Source: Marinobacter changyiensis
Lineage (GTDB): Bacteria > Pseudomonadota > Gammaproteobacteria > Pseudomonadales > Oleiphilaceae
Length of the DNA stretch: 64,000 bases
Assembly (NCBI RefSeq): GCF_009193265.1
Contig: NZ_VZZZ01000001.1
Span: forward strand, 62,001-126,000
Direction of reading: 5' to 3'
Position numbers and translations under genes: made by a program. Shown one piece after another: positions 53,713-63,555 of the stretch. Numbering within the stretch: position 1 is the stretch's first letter; each line of letters starts with the position of its first letter. The notes under the pieces are model-generated. The model was not told where the DNA came from and ran no database searches. It saw only the letters and a list, made by a program, of their open reading frames with translations.

Positions 53713-55928
53713 CAAATCCAGCAGCCATCGGACAGCCACTGGATCGGGTCGATGGCCCACTGAAAGTGACGGGCCGTGCGACCTACGCAGCCGAACACGC
53801 ATTCGACCAGCCGCCTCTTATTGGCTGGATGGTTGAAGCGACGATTCCCGCTGGTCGCATCAAACGCCTTGATACCGGTGCGGCGGAGGCCAGTCCCGGT
53901 GTTGCAGCGGTGCTAACGCACCACAACGCGCCCGCTCAGACTCCTTTTGGTGAACCCGACGATAAGGGTCGATTTACCCAGTCCCGAGCCATGCTTTTTG
54001 ACGAGCACATTCGCTACCACGGCTTTCCCGTCGCGCTGGTGATAGCCGACACCCTCGCTAACGCCCGCCACGCAGGGGCGTTGATCGAGATCAGCTACGA
54101 GCCTGACGAAGAGGCGGTGACCACCGCGGGTGAAGAAGCTGATGAAGTCCCCGGGGAACTGGACGGTGGCATGGAGCCGGACCTCTTCAAAGGCGATTTT
54201 GAGCACGCCTATGACGATGCCGAGGTGACTCTGGACGTCACTTACACCACGCCCAATCAGGCGGCGGCCGCGATGGAGCCCCACGCCACGATCGCCGATT
54301 TCGATGGCGATCAGCTTGTGGTGTACATGTCCGTGCAACTCATCGGCCCCTCGGTGAAGGCCCTGGCGAATACCCTCAAGATTGATCCGGACAAAGTCCG
54401 GGTACTGAGCCCCTACATTGGCGGTGGTTTTGGCTCCAAACTGGGGGTGCATAATGAGGCCATACTGGCCTGTCTCGGCGCCCTGCATCTGGGGCGGCCA
54501 GTCAAGGTTGTGCAGCACCGCCGACACGTCTTCCATAACGCGCCGCACCGGGGTAACTCGGTTCAGCGTATTCAGCTGGGCGCCTCCCGGGACGGCAAGC
54601 TGCAGGCCATCGGCCACGAGAGCTTCATGCCCATGGCCAGAGGTTACGAATTTGCCGAGCCAACCGGTGCCTCGGCGAGGACCACATACCGGACGGATGC
54701 CATCAAAAGTACCCACAGGGTTAAATCCACCGACATGCCGCTCGCCGATTCCTGCCGCGCACCGGGCCATGCGATTGGTTCGCTGGCCTTTGAATCCGCC
54801 ATCGATGAGATGGCTTATCAGTGTGGGCAGGATCCCCTGGCCTTCCGTCTTGGAAACATGCCCGATAGAGATCCCGGTACCGGCCAGCCCTTTGCCAGTC
54901 ACGATCTGGCAGAGTGTTTGCGCGAAGGTGCTGAAAAATTTGGCTGGCCAAGCCGTGAGCCACAGCCCGGCAGTCGGTCCCAGGGCCGGCAGCTCATCGG
55001 CTACGGCGTCGCCAGTACCATCCGGCTCAATATTCTGGTGCCCTCGAAAACCCGGATTCGCCTGAGCGCAGACGGCACGCTCACCGCCTGGGCAGACATG
55101 ACGGATATCGGCACGGGCACCTATACCATCCTGACCCAGATAGCCGCCGAAACCATGGGCCTTTCTGCGGATCGGATCAAAATTGAACTGGGCGATAGCC
55201 GCTACCCATCAAGCAGTGGCTCCGGTGGTTCCTTTGGCGCGGCCAGTTCCGGCTCGGCGCTTCTGAACGCCTGTGAGAACATGCGCACCAGACTTCTAGA
55301 AAGTGCGCGGGAACAGGGCCTCATTGGTGATGAACCGGCGGACGATGCGCGGTTTGAAAACGGCCAGCTTATTCTGGGTGACAAAACCCTGTCGTTCACC
55401 GAGGTGCTCAACAAGTCCGGAGCAGCCTACCTGGAAACCGACGGCGAGGTTGAGCCCGGGGACGACCACGACAATTACTCCCAGCATTCCTACGGCGCCC
55501 AGTTTGCCGAGGTCCACGTTGATCGCGACACCGGTGAAGTCAGGGTTCAGCGGCTGCTTGGCGTATTTTCCGCCGGTCGCATACTCAACCCTAAAACCGC
55601 CCGCTCCCAATTGCTCGGCGGCATGGTCTGGGGGCTGTCCTACGCGTTGCTGGAAGAGTTGATGCTGGACGAACGCTACGGCGCCTTCATGAACCGAGAT
55701 CTGGCGGAATATCACCTACCGGTGAACCGCGATATGCCGACTATTGATATTCACTTCCGGGAGCACCCTGATCCCCGTTCGAATCCGCTGGGCTCCAAAG
55801 GCATCGGTGAATTGAGCATCTGCGGCGCCGGCGCCGCAGTCGCCAATGCCGTCTATCACGCGACAGGGGTACGCGTTCGCGATTTCCCTATCACCCTCGA
55901 TAAGATTTTGCGGCACTTGCCTGAATAG
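53709..55928 (+). CDS. Mo subunit of aldehyde oxidoreductase (PaoC/YagR-like)
   Basis: A 739-aa protein starting in the family way (PLDRVDGPLKVTGRATYAAE). Mo-cofactor motifs include GGGFGSKLG, CRAPGHAIGSLAFESA and the C-terminal catalytic Glu in SKGIGELSICG. It hydroxylates aldehydes to acids using water, probably with molybdopterin cytosine dinucleotide. No XdhC-like maturation gene follows; DUF3175 is next. The substrate range of relatives is broad, covering aromatic aldehydes. Confidence 0.9.
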   Translation: MTNPAAIGQPLDRVDGPLKVTGRATYAAEHAFDQPPLIGWMVEATIPAGRIKRLDTGAAEASPGVAAVLTHHNAPAQTPFGEPDDKGRFTQSRAMLFDEHIRYHGFPVALVIADTLANARHAGALIEISYEPDEEAVTTAGEEADEVPGELDGGMEPDLFKGDFEHAYDDAEVTLDVTYTTPNQAAAAMEPHATIADFDGDQLVVYMSVQLIGPSVKALANTLKIDPDKVRVLSPYIGGGFGSKLGVHNEAILACLGALHLGRPVKVVQHRRHVFHNAPHRGNSVQRIQLGASRDGKLQAIGHESFMPMARGYEFAEPTGASARTTYRTDAIKSTHRVKSTDMPLADSCRAPGHAIGSLAFESAIDEMAYQCGQDPLAFRLGNMPDRDPGTGQPFASHDLAECLREGAEKFGWPSREPQPGSRSQGRQLIGYGVASTIRLNILVPSKTRIRLSADGTLTAWADMTDIGTGTYTILTQIAAETMGLSADRIKIELGDSRYPSSSGSGGSFGAASSGSALLNACENMRTRLLESAREQGLIGDEPADDARFENGQLILGDKTLSFTEVLNKSGAAYLETDGEVEPGDDHDNYSQHSYGAQFAEVHVDRDTGEVRVQRLLGVFSAGRILNPKTARSQLLGGMVWGLSYALLEELMLDERYGAFMNRDLAEYHLPVNRDMPTIDIHFREHPDPRSNPLGSKGIGELSICGAGAAVANAVYHATGVRVRDFPITLDKILRHLPE

Positions 55929-55951
55929 ATGGAGTCATCTGGAGACAGGTT

Positions 55952-56242
55952 TTGGATAAATCTGAACGCTGGTCACAGAAGGTGACCGAATCCAGCGATG
56001 CCCTGGACCTTGAGCGCGGCGTGTTCGCCCTTGACGATCCCCGGGAAATCGCCTGCTCCCTGAAAAAATCTGCCGAAAAGAGCAGCCGACGCAAATCGGA
56101 TCCTTACCGGTCTGCCATGTCGATGCTGACGTTTTACATCAATCGGGCGGGTAAACAACTCGCCCCGGAGCAAAGAGACCGCCTTGAGGCCGCAAAGGAT
56201 GAGTTGCGCGTCCTGTTCGGCAGGCCTCGCAGAAATCAGTGA
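55952..56242 (+). CDS. DUF3175 protein
   Basis: A TTG start with GGAG upstream gives 96 aa: WSQKVTESSDALDLERGVFA, DPREIACSLKKSAE and DPYRSAMSMLTFYINRAGKQL, the DUF3175 pattern. The family is small, basic and of unknown role, often in soil and marine bacteria. It lies 23 bases after the Mo subunit, so it may belong to that operon. Confidence 0.8.
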   Translation: MDKSERWSQKVTESSDALDLERGVFALDDPREIACSLKKSAEKSSRRKSDPYRSAMSMLTFYINRAGKQLAPEQRDRLEAAKDELRVLFGRPRRNQ

Positions 56243-56298
56243 CAACGAATAGGGGCCTCATCCCTGGGAAACCGGGAGGACCGGTGTCAGGAGAGACA

Positions 56299-56910
56299 AT
56301 GACAGATGGAACTGCACGCCCTCCCCGGGGACTGGCCCGCATTAAAAGACTGGCGATAAGACTGATCTACTCCCGGCACGCTTTCTGGGGTTTGGGTATC
56401 GCGTCTTTTCTTGAATCCATTCTCATACCCATCCCGCTGGAGGCCGTCCTCATTCCCTTGATGCAGGCCCGCCGCAGTCAGATATTTCTCCTCAGCACTA
56501 TTGCCCTGTTGGGCTGTCTGGCAGGCGCAACGGCTGGCTATGTTGTCGGCTATTTCATATTTGATGCAGTCGGTCAGCAGCTCGTGGAGATGGTTTCGAC
56601 ACCCGAGCAATTCGACAATGTGCGTCTGCGGATGGAGGAGGACGGGTTCTGGTTCATCATCAGTGTAGGGGTTATTCCGATTCCGTTTCAGATTGCCATG
56701 CTGGCAGCCGGTGCCACCGGTTATTCCTTCTTCCTGTTCATTCTCGCGTCTGCCCTGTCCCGGGCACTAAGATATTACGGCCTGGGACTGCTGGTCCTCA
56801 TCGCAGGCAATCACGCACAAGCTATTTTCGCACGACATAAAATGTCTGCCGCCATCGTAGTTACAGTAGTGGTACTGGTGATCTGGGGTGGGTCTTTATT
56901 GGGCGGGTGA
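56299..56910 (+). CDS. VTT/SNARE-associated inner-membrane protein (YqaA-like)
   Basis: The ATG at 56299, with AGGAG upstream, is preferred to GTG at 56239, giving 203 aa. It has about five helices, including GIASFLESILIPIPLEAVLIPL and LGCLAGATAGYVVGYFIFD, plus VIPIPFQIAMLAAGATGYSF, typical of the short DedA-like YqaA group. A role in membrane homeostasis is inferred. Ends with an R1 repeat two bases after the stop. Confidence 0.75.
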   Translation: MTDGTARPPRGLARIKRLAIRLIYSRHAFWGLGIASFLESILIPIPLEAVLIPLMQARRSQIFLLSTIALLGCLAGATAGYVVGYFIFDAVGQQLVEMVSTPEQFDNVRLRMEEDGFWFIISVGVIPIPFQIAMLAAGATGYSFFLFILASALSRALRYYGLGLLVLIAGNHAQAIFARHKMSAAIVVTVVVLVIWGGSLLGG

Positions 56911-56911
56911 C

Positions 56912-56937
56912 AAATAAAATATCTATCCCGGTTTTTC
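56912..56937 (-). repeat. Dispersed repeat R1 copy
   Basis: AAATAAAATATCTATCCCGG and the following TTTTTC, minus-strand form, directly after the YqaA-like gene. Confidence 0.6.
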
Positions 56938-57066
56938 GTTCAGGCTGTTCGACCATGAGACTGGAAACCTGAAAGCGGTTAAACCCGACATGCTGGGCAT
57001 CGGCACCGATACCGGCGACAATCAGCGCACGGATGTCCCTTGCAAGGAACAGGAGCCCCGCCCGCC

Positions 57067-58380
57067 ATGCCACCGCAAACGCCCCTCGCCCAGCCTCTCC
57101 GCGCTCGCGAAGACAAGCGCGCACTCTGGTCCTGGGCCTTTTACGACTGGGCCAACAGCGCCTTTTTCACCATCATCCTCACGTTTGTGTTTGCCCAATA
57201 CTTCAGCGTATCGGTGATGCAGAATGAGGTGAAAGGCACCGAGGCCTGGGGCTATATCGTGGGCATTTCCGGGATATTTATCGCCCTCCTTGCGCCCATA
57301 CTGGGAGCCATTGCCGACCAGTCGGGCCGACGCAAACCCTGGTTTATCACCTTCACCCTGCTGTGCGTGGTTTCCTGCGCCATGCTGTGGACTGTGACCC
57401 CGGATCAGGACCAGTTCTGGAACGCCGCGCTCTGGGTCGGCCTGGGCACGCTCGGTGCCGAATTCGCCTTTATCTTCTACAATTCCATGCTGCCGGACCT
57501 CGCCAGCCAGGAGCGCACTGGCCGCTGGTCCGGCTGGGCCTGGGGGTTGGGCTATGCCGGGGGCGTTATGAGCCTGGTGGTGGCGCTCTATGGCTTTATC
57601 GAAACCGACGCCAGTCTGTTCAATTTAAACCGCGACGAAGCCGAGCACGTGCGCGCCACCTTTGTTCTCGTTGCTGTCTGGTACCTGGTGTTCGCCCTCC
57701 CCGCCTTCATCTTCATCCCTGACCGCCCACCCACCGGACTGGGCCTGGCAGCCGCTACCCGCGCCGGGTTCGTGCAATTGAAAGAGTCCATCGCTCACGT
57801 TCGTCAGTACCAAGACATCGTGCGTTTTCTTATTGCCCGCATGCTGTACACCGATGGCCTGGCCACGATTTTTACGTTCGGCGGTGTATACGCTGCCGGC
57901 ACCTTCAATATGAGTGCTACGGAAGTACTTCAGTTCGCCATCGCCCTGAATGTAACGGCCGGGCTGGGAGCCCTGGGTTTTGCCTGGATTGACGACGCCC
58001 TGGGCGGCCGCAACACCATCCTGCTGTCACTGGCGGGGCTTGGCACCAGTGCACTGGCCATCCTGGTGGTAGAAGGCGCCACCGCGTTCTGGGTGTGGGG
58101 CATGATCCTGGGCATCTTCGTAGGGCCGCTGCAATCCGCCAGCCGTTCCCACCTGGCCCGCATTGCGCCACCCCATCTGCAAACCCAGATGTTCGGCCTG
58201 TTCGCGTTCTCCGGCAAGGCTACCGCCTTCGCCGGTCCCCTGCTGGTGGGCTGGGTAACGGCTGTGACCGATAGCCAGCGCGGGGGTATGGGCACTATTC
58301 TGGTATTCCTGCTGGTCGGCTTCCTGCTGATGCTGAAGGTGCCTGCAACGGAACAACGGGAGCCTGACCTCGACGTCTAG
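57067..58380 (+). CDS. MFS transporter, UMF1 family
   Basis: 437 aa from MPPQTPLAQPLRARED; a TTG nine codons earlier is less likely. The family start SWAFYDWANSAFFTIILTFVF is diagnostic of UMF1 (Atg22-related) permeases, with ADQSGRRKPW as loop 2-3 and twelve helices. Substrate unknown in bacteria; the yeast relative exports amino acids from the vacuole. Monocistronic. Confidence 0.85.
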   Translation: MPPQTPLAQPLRAREDKRALWSWAFYDWANSAFFTIILTFVFAQYFSVSVMQNEVKGTEAWGYIVGISGIFIALLAPILGAIADQSGRRKPWFITFTLLCVVSCAMLWTVTPDQDQFWNAALWVGLGTLGAEFAFIFYNSMLPDLASQERTGRWSGWAWGLGYAGGVMSLVVALYGFIETDASLFNLNRDEAEHVRATFVLVAVWYLVFALPAFIFIPDRPPTGLGLAAATRAGFVQLKESIAHVRQYQDIVRFLIARMLYTDGLATIFTFGGVYAAGTFNMSATEVLQFAIALNVTAGLGALGFAWIDDALGGRNTILLSLAGLGTSALAILVVEGATAFWVWGMILGIFVGPLQSASRSHLARIAPPHLQTQMFGLFAFSGKATAFAGPLLVGWVTAVTDSQRGGMGTILVFLLVGFLLMLKVPATEQREPDLDV

Positions 58381-58392
58381 GCGGCCACCACA

Positions 58393-58518
58393 TCAACCGC
58401 CACATTGACGCTTATAGTCAGTCTTGGCTTTAGCGCGCATGCGGTCGCCGTCCTCATCACTGACAAATACACGCTCCCCTTTATCATTCAAACGGTAGAA
58501 CGCAGAGATTCTCTCCAT
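58393..58518 (-). CDS. Possible small protein, 41 aa
   Basis: MERISAFYRLNDKGERVFVS then DEDGDRMRAKAKTDYKRQCG. Composition and codon use look protein-like, but the ATG has no clear ribosome site and no family is recognised. It converges on the UMF1 gene. Confidence 0.35.
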   Translation of the reverse strand: MERISAFYRLNDKGERVFVSDEDGDRMRAKAKTDYKRQCGG

Positions 58519-58844
58519 ATTTGTCAGCCGGCCCCCGCATCCTTGTGCACTTTTCCGTTTGCCTGGCCGCTTTCTCTTCCATTCCGGTGCAGCAGCGGCG
58601 ACCCATGACAGTAGTAATATGTAGTCTATAAATGCAGGTTTTTCAGATCTAGAATTTCTAGAGGGCCTCCCTTTGCTATTGAATCCGGGACCCGTTGGAG
58701 GGTGATATTCAGCAGGCTTACGCTATTATAAAAAGACGCAGCCGCGAAACAGGTTGGTTTCGGAGCCGCCGAATGCGGATTACAGGGGCTTTGAACACGA
58801 GTGGTGGTGCGTTGATTACTTGAATCCAGGAAAGGAGGAAAGTT
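58519..58844. other. Gene-free spacer upstream of the DUF3135 gene
   Basis: About 325 bases with a 15-base palindrome at 58648 and a partial R1 (AATCCGGGAC near 58681). No gene was seen. Confidence 0.5.
58648..58662. promoter_or_regulatory. 15-base palindrome, possible operator
   Basis: TCTAGAATTTCTAGA, two perfect 7-base arms around one base, about 183 bases before the DUF3135 gene. Confidence 0.35.
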
Positions 58845-59177
58845 ATGAATATGCCCACGTTCGATGAGCTCAGGGAACTGGCTCAGCGTGATCCGGAAGG
58901 CTTTGAGATATTACGCGCGGAATTGATTGAAGACTGTATTCGCCAAAGTTCGGGGCGCAATCGACGCCGGTTGCGGGGCCTTCAGTTTGTGATCGAGGCC
59001 CGGCGCCGGATAGCCAGCACTCCCATGAGGGCACTACTGGATATTCAGGCCATGATGTTCGACTCGTTACTCGGTCTGCAAAGGACCCTGCTTAGTCAGC
59101 AGCGCCCCACTGAACCACCGGCGCCGACAAGGGTACGAGTTCTGCACTTTCGACGGTCCCGGTCATCCGTCGATTAG
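58845..59177 (+). CDS. DUF3135 protein
   Basis: 110 aa with the family text FDELRELAQRDPEGFEILRA and RLRGLQFVIEARRRIASTPM. A strong AAAGGAGG site precedes the ATG. Helical, basic C-terminus, no known function. It sits upstream of the flavohemoglobin gene on the same strand, with its own spacer. Confidence 0.8.
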   Translation: MNMPTFDELRELAQRDPEGFEILRAELIEDCIRQSSGRNRRRLRGLQFVIEARRRIASTPMRALLDIQAMMFDSLLGLQRTLLSQQRPTEPPAPTRVRVLHFRRSRSSVD

Positions 59178-59237
59178 TGGTTCCACGGCGGGCCTCACCG
59201 GTGTCCCGGTATCTGCAAATGAACTGATCTTCACTTA

Positions 59238-59248
59238 AAGATGTATTT
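59238..59248. promoter_or_regulatory. NsrR-like half-site before the flavohemoglobin gene
   Basis: AAGATGTATTT equals the NsrR half-site consensus AAGATGYATTT. The other half (ATATGTTAGTA) is degenerate. It lies 133 bases before the start, next to an AT-rich stretch TATAAAAAATAC. Confidence 0.55.
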
Positions 59249-59380
59249 TATATGTTAGTATAAAAAATACTTCCTCCGCCCCACGAACGCCTCCGAGAGT
59301 TGGCCTCGGATACACGGGCGGACCAAAGGGGCGATGCAGTTTGGTCGGCAGAAATCATCCAGTTTCAGAGCAGGTGTCAT

Positions 59381-60562
59381 ATGTTATCGAAGGAAACCAT
59401 TGCCACGGTCAAAGCGACCGCACCCGTGCTGCAGCAGCATGGTGAAAAAATCACGACTCGGTTCTATCAAATCCTGTTTCAGAACTATCCTGAGGTAAAA
59501 GCCTACTTCAACCAGGCTCACCAGGCCCAGGGTACCCAGCCCCGAGCGCTGGCGAACAGCGTTCTGGCTTATGCTTCAAACATTGACCGGCTGGAAGCCC
59601 TGGCCGATACGCTGCCGACGATCATACAGAAACACGTGGCCCTGGATATCCGGCCTGAGCATTACCCGCTCGTAGGCGAGTGCCTGATAGAGGCATTCCA
59701 GGAAGTGTTGGGGGATGCCGCTACTGAGGATGTGATCTCTGCCTGGGGCGAAGCTTATCAACATCTCGCAAGCATGCTGATTAAAGCCGAGGAAGGTATC
59801 TATAAGGCCCGCGAAGCCCAGCCTGGCGGCTGGCGGGAGCCGCGCAAATTCCGGGTGGTACGTAAAGAGTCCGAAAGCGAGGTGGTCAGTTCTTTTTACT
59901 TCAAGCCTGTCGATGGCGGCTCGATCATGGACTTTCAGCCGGGACAGTATATCACCGTGCTGATGGAGGTCGACGGCCAGCCACTGCGACGTACCTACTC
60001 GCTTTCCAGCGAGCCCGGCTCGGGATTTTATCGCATTAGCGTCAAACGCGAGCCCGGTGGCGTGGCCTCGAGCTACCTCCACGACCATGTGGATGTCGAC
60101 ACTGAACTGGAGCTGCTGCCACCGTCTGGCGGCTTCACATTGCAGGATCATTCGCGGCCATTGGTGCTTCTGACAGCAGGTGTGGGCATAACACCCGCCA
60201 TCAGCATGCTTGACGCAACGGCCATCAGCGATCGCGAAATTCACTTCATTCATTGTGCGTTAAACAGTCGTGTTCACGCTTTTCGGGGTCATGTCGACAA
60301 AATGGCAGAACAGCATGAGAATGTCCGCCCACACTATATATACAGTGAACCGCTGCCGGGTGATGTCGCCCATGGGGAAGGCCTGATCACCGCCGATACC
60401 CTCGCTCAGCTGCTGCCTGCAGATCTCGACGTGGATCTCTACTTTCTTGGCCCGAAACCTTTCATGCAGTCTGTATGGCGCATCACTAAAACACTTCGTA
60501 TTCCTGCGAACCAGGTCCACTATGAGTTTTTTGGACCAGCAGAGGTGTTAGAGGCAGGCTGA
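59381..60562 (+). CDS. hmp: Flavohemoglobin, nitric oxide dioxygenase
   Basis: 393 aa. Globin domain with Tyr29 (B10), Gln53 (E7), proximal His85 in KHVALDIRPEHY, and Tyr95, the positions found in E. coli Hmp. The FAD domain has RTYSLSS and the NAD domain LLTAGVGITPAISML, ending YEFFGP. It oxidises NO to nitrate with O2 and NADH in the cytosol, so it would remove NO made by NirK. The upstream NsrR-like site fits this. ATG at 59381 is the family start. Confidence 0.93.
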   Translation: MLSKETIATVKATAPVLQQHGEKITTRFYQILFQNYPEVKAYFNQAHQAQGTQPRALANSVLAYASNIDRLEALADTLPTIIQKHVALDIRPEHYPLVGECLIEAFQEVLGDAATEDVISAWGEAYQHLASMLIKAEEGIYKAREAQPGGWREPRKFRVVRKESESEVVSSFYFKPVDGGSIMDFQPGQYITVLMEVDGQPLRRTYSLSSEPGSGFYRISVKREPGGVASSYLHDHVDVDTELELLPPSGGFTLQDHSRPLVLLTAGVGITPAISMLDATAISDREIHFIHCALNSRVHAFRGHVDKMAEQHENVRPHYIYSEPLPGDVAHGEGLITADTLAQLLPADLDVDLYFLGPKPFMQSVWRITKTLRIPANQVHYEFFGPAEVLEAG

Positions 60563-60580
60563 AAGTGGTAAGGAACCCGG

Positions 60581-61147
60581 TTAAATGCGTCTGGCTCTGC
60601 TGGCCAGCGTTATCATCCAGATGCCGGTGAAAATAAAATCGATACCCAGTAGCAGACCCAGAATCCAGGGATAGGCTTCAGCAAGCTGGAACAGGATCAG
60701 CAGTCCCAGGGCCAAAGACAACAGGCCGCCGGCAAGTAGCAAACCCCAGCCAATGGCGGGCTTCACCAGAAACGCAAAGGCTGTCTTAAGGATGCCGGTA
60801 ACGAGGAAGAATGCAGCGACCAGGGTGGTCAGGGTTATAATGCCCGCAAGGGGGTAGAACAGCATAAGCAAACCGACAATCAGTGCGAGTGCCGAAAGCC
60901 CGAGGCTGAGGAAGAAGCCTCCCCAGCGCGGAATGGAAAAGGACTGCACCGCCTGTGCGACGCCCGCGACGACAAACAGGATGCCGATGGCGATTTCCAG
61001 GGACAGGGTGGCAATTAAGGGAAAGGCGATTGCGGCGATGCCGAGCACCAAAAAGACAATCCCCAGCCCTGTGAACCAGTGGGTATGATGCTTGATATCA
61101 TCGATCAGATTGCTCTCGACGTGCACCTCATAACGCCTGATTTCCAT
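60581..61147 (-). CDS. HdeD family membrane protein
   Basis: 188 aa from MEIRRYEVHVESNLIDD, with AAAGGAG six bases upstream. Six hydrophobic helices in three pairs with repeated Gly-Leu text (GILFVVAGVAQAVQSF; GLLMLFYPLAGIITLT). HdeD proteins are linked to acid resistance in E. coli; mechanism unknown. It converges on hmp. Confidence 0.85.
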   Translation of the reverse strand: MEIRRYEVHVESNLIDDIKHHTHWFTGLGIVFLVLGIAAIAFPLIATLSLEIAIGILFVVAGVAQAVQSFSIPRWGGFFLSLGLSALALIVGLLMLFYPLAGIITLTTLVAAFFLVTGILKTAFAFLVKPAIGWGLLLAGGLLSLALGLLILFQLAEAYPWILGLLLGIDFIFTGIWMITLASRARRI

Positions 61148-61324
61148 GAGAAACTCCTTTGCCGATTCTGGTTCCGCCACCAATGCGCTACAACGATTGG
61201 CGTATAAAAATTGTAGACACCCGATTCCCCGAATTCCAATATGATCCAAACCAGCGCCAGGCTTGCGTTTACCTTCATTTGAAACGATAGGCTGAGCGGA
61301 TCCACGATTAAAGGGAGCGTTACC

Positions 61325-62671
61325 TTGAGAACGACGGCATTCGCATTGGCATTGTTTTCTCTACTTGCCCTTTTGACAGCCTGCGGAGGGCACGCACGGT
61401 TATCGGCGCAAGCCGGTACCGGCACTGATCCGCAATTGCCGCAGCCCAACCCCAGCCTGATTCCCACCGTCGAAATCGCGCCGGCGGTGGGGTGGACAGA
61501 CGACGCCACTCCGAGCCCGGCCGCGGACATGGAGGTGACGGCCTTTGCCGAGGGCCTCGACCACCCGCGCTGGCTGTACGTCCTGCCCAATGGCGACGTA
61601 CTGGTCGCCGAGACCAATGCGCCACCGGGAAAAAGCGGAATCGGCGGCATCAAGGGCTGGATAATGAAACGAGTCATGAAACGCGCCGGGGCCGCAGTGC
61701 CAAGCGCCAACCGCATCACCCTGTTGCGCGATACCGATGGCGACGGCAAGGCCGAATTCCGCAGCGTGTTTCTCCAGGGCCTGCATTCGCCGTTCGGCAT
61801 GGCGCTGGTCGGAGACACGTTGTATGTAGCCAACGCCAATGCCTTAGTGAAAGTGCCCTATCAGAGCGGTGAGACGACCATAACCGCCGCACCTGCCAAG
61901 GTTGCTGACCTGCCCGGCAAGGGCGACGAATTGAACCACCACTGGACCAAGAGTCTGCTCGCCAGTGCCGATGGTGCCTACCTGTATGTGGGCGTCGGAT
62001 CCAACAGCAACATCGCGGAGAATGGCATGCAGGCCGAGCACATGCGTGCCGCAATACTTGAGGTCAATGTTGCCACTGGCGCCACGCGGGTATTCGCTTC
62101 AGGCCTGCGCAACCCGGTGGGTCTGGACTGGGAGCCGCACACGGGTGCGCTGTGGGCGGTTGTCAACGAGCGGGACGAACTCGGCAGCGATCTGGTGCCC
62201 GATTACCTGACCTCGGTGCGCCGGGATGCTTTCTATGGCTGGCCCTACAGCTACTTCGGCCAGCATGTTGATGAGCGGGTGAGCCCCCAGCAACCAGAGC
62301 TGGTGGCGAGCGCAATTCCGCCCGATTTCGCCCTCGGCGCGCATGTGGCGCCGCTGGGTCTGGCTTTCAACAACAACGGTGTGCTCGGCTTGGGCGAGGG
62401 TGCGTTTGTCGGCCTGCATGGTTCCTGGAACCGCCGGCCATTGAATGGCTATGAAGTCGTTTTCGTACCATTCACCGGCGGCCGACCGGTCGGCTCGATG
62501 GAGGTTGTGCTGTCCGGCTTCGTCGACGCGGACGGCAACGCCCGCGGGCGGCCTGTGGGGGTGGCACTGGATGGGCGCGGAGGTCTGCTGGTGGCCGATG
62601 ACGTTGGCAACTCAGTGTGGCGCGTAATGGCAGCGCGCGACCTGCCTGATCGTGTGGTGCGGGCCGAGTGA
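61325..62671 (+). CDS. Sorbosone-dehydrogenase/PQQ-dependent sugar dehydrogenase family lipoprotein
   Basis: A TTG start with AAGGGAG upstream gives 448 aa. The signal ends in the lipobox LTAC (ALLTACGG), so it is a lipoprotein. Beta-propeller text follows: [58 protein letters not shown] and [18 protein letters not shown], as in soluble aldose/L-sorbosone dehydrogenases. It would oxidise sugars or aldehydes in the periplasm with PQQ, or be a non-catalytic propeller. Monocistronic. Confidence 0.85.
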   Translation: MRTTAFALALFSLLALLTACGGHARLSAQAGTGTDPQLPQPNPSLIPTVEIAPAVGWTDDATPSPAADMEVTAFAEGLDHPRWLYVLPNGDVLVAETNAPPGKSGIGGIKGWIMKRVMKRAGAAVPSANRITLLRDTDGDGKAEFRSVFLQGLHSPFGMALVGDTLYVANANALVKVPYQSGETTITAAPAKVADLPGKGDELNHHWTKSLLASADGAYLYVGVGSNSNIAENGMQAEHMRAAILEVNVATGATRVFASGLRNPVGLDWEPHTGALWAVVNERDELGSDLVPDYLTSVRRDAFYGWPYSYFGQHVDERVSPQQPELVASAIPPDFALGAHVAPLGLAFNNNGVLGLGEGAFVGLHGSWNRRPLNGYEVVFVPFTGGRPVGSMEVVLSGFVDADGNARGRPVGVALDGRGGLLVADDVGNSVWRVMAARDLPDRVVRAE

Positions 62672-62706
62672 CAGTAGCCGTCGTTACGCCCGAGGGTTAC
62701 GACGCG

Positions 62707-62729
62707 AATCCGGGACAGACCTATTTTTT
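62707..62729 (+). repeat. Dispersed repeat R1 copy
   Basis: AATCCGGGACAGACCTATTT and the following TTT, one of the closest copies to the consensus, 36 bases after the propeller gene. Confidence 0.7.
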
Positions 62730-63555
62730 ATCGAAGGTGGATTATTCGAGAACTAACACACAAGACCCTACCCAGGGACCTTTGCGCTGAGACACCGCAC
62801 CGAGGTTCTTAATTTCTCCGCGCATTGCCCATAGCATAAGTACTTTGCGGCTTATATTTGATCACTACCACCTGATAGGTCCGCTTTGAAAACATGTCCC
62901 TATTACGTCGTCATATTTCTGTTTGTATTTTTTACACTTTTGAACTGGCGATCGAATTAAATAGTAAGCTTTGATTTTACATCATGTTAGGTAAAAATAT
63001 AATGTCGGTTTGATGGCATTTTTAATACTTTAGTATAGATAATGCCATTTGATCAGGCCCAGATCTTACTCTGCCGTCATTGAACATGTCGATCAATTTT
63101 ACTTTTCGAAAAGGGTGTATTGAGCTTGTCTGTGAATAATGAGTTTACGTTCCCACATTAAGTTGAAATAACATCTGATATTTTTCGATGCAACCCCACC
63201 TGCTCGTCCCAAATTTAGCGTCAAAATAACTTACAGTTTCTGGCCGCGGCCAAGCGCCATTGTATGGCTAACGGCAAGCTCTCACGTAATTTTTATCCCT
63301 TCTCGAGGCCAATTTTTGGAGTTTCAAGATAAGCAGTGCAGGAAAACGTATACCTTAAATCACAGTTTATTTTTATGACCTATGAACATTTTTTAAAACA
63401 ATGGCTTAAATAACTTATCTGCTTTTTAAAAAAAATTCTAAAATTTATAAGGCTTGTGGAACATTTTCTGCTTGATAATTTTCGGCTTCATTGTGCCCTT
63501 CAACGTATTGGCTCAGTGATGACTCGACAGCTCAACGGATATTTAGAAGCAAACA
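62730..63555. other. AT-rich gene-free region
   Basis: About 825 bases clearly richer in A+T than the rest of the window, with no open frame that looks real. It contains the hairpin at 63013-63048 and a palindrome TGGCCGCGGCCA at 63241-63252. Could be acquired DNA or a long regulatory region for the secreted proteins that follow. Confidence 0.6.
63013..63048. repeat. Nested inverted repeat in AT-rich region
   Basis: ATGGCATT (63013-63020) and AATGCCAT (63041-63048) enclose a second inverted repeat ATACT-TT-AGTAT, giving a 36-base near-palindrome. Confidence 0.6.

Noticed and set aside
53913..54902. 329-codon antisense frame in the Mo-subunit gene
   Set aside because: Shadow of a well-supported molybdenum hydroxylase subunit.
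58405..58608. 67-codon plus-strand frame after the UMF1 gene
   Set aside because: No ribosome site or homology; the opposite strand holds a more protein-like small frame.
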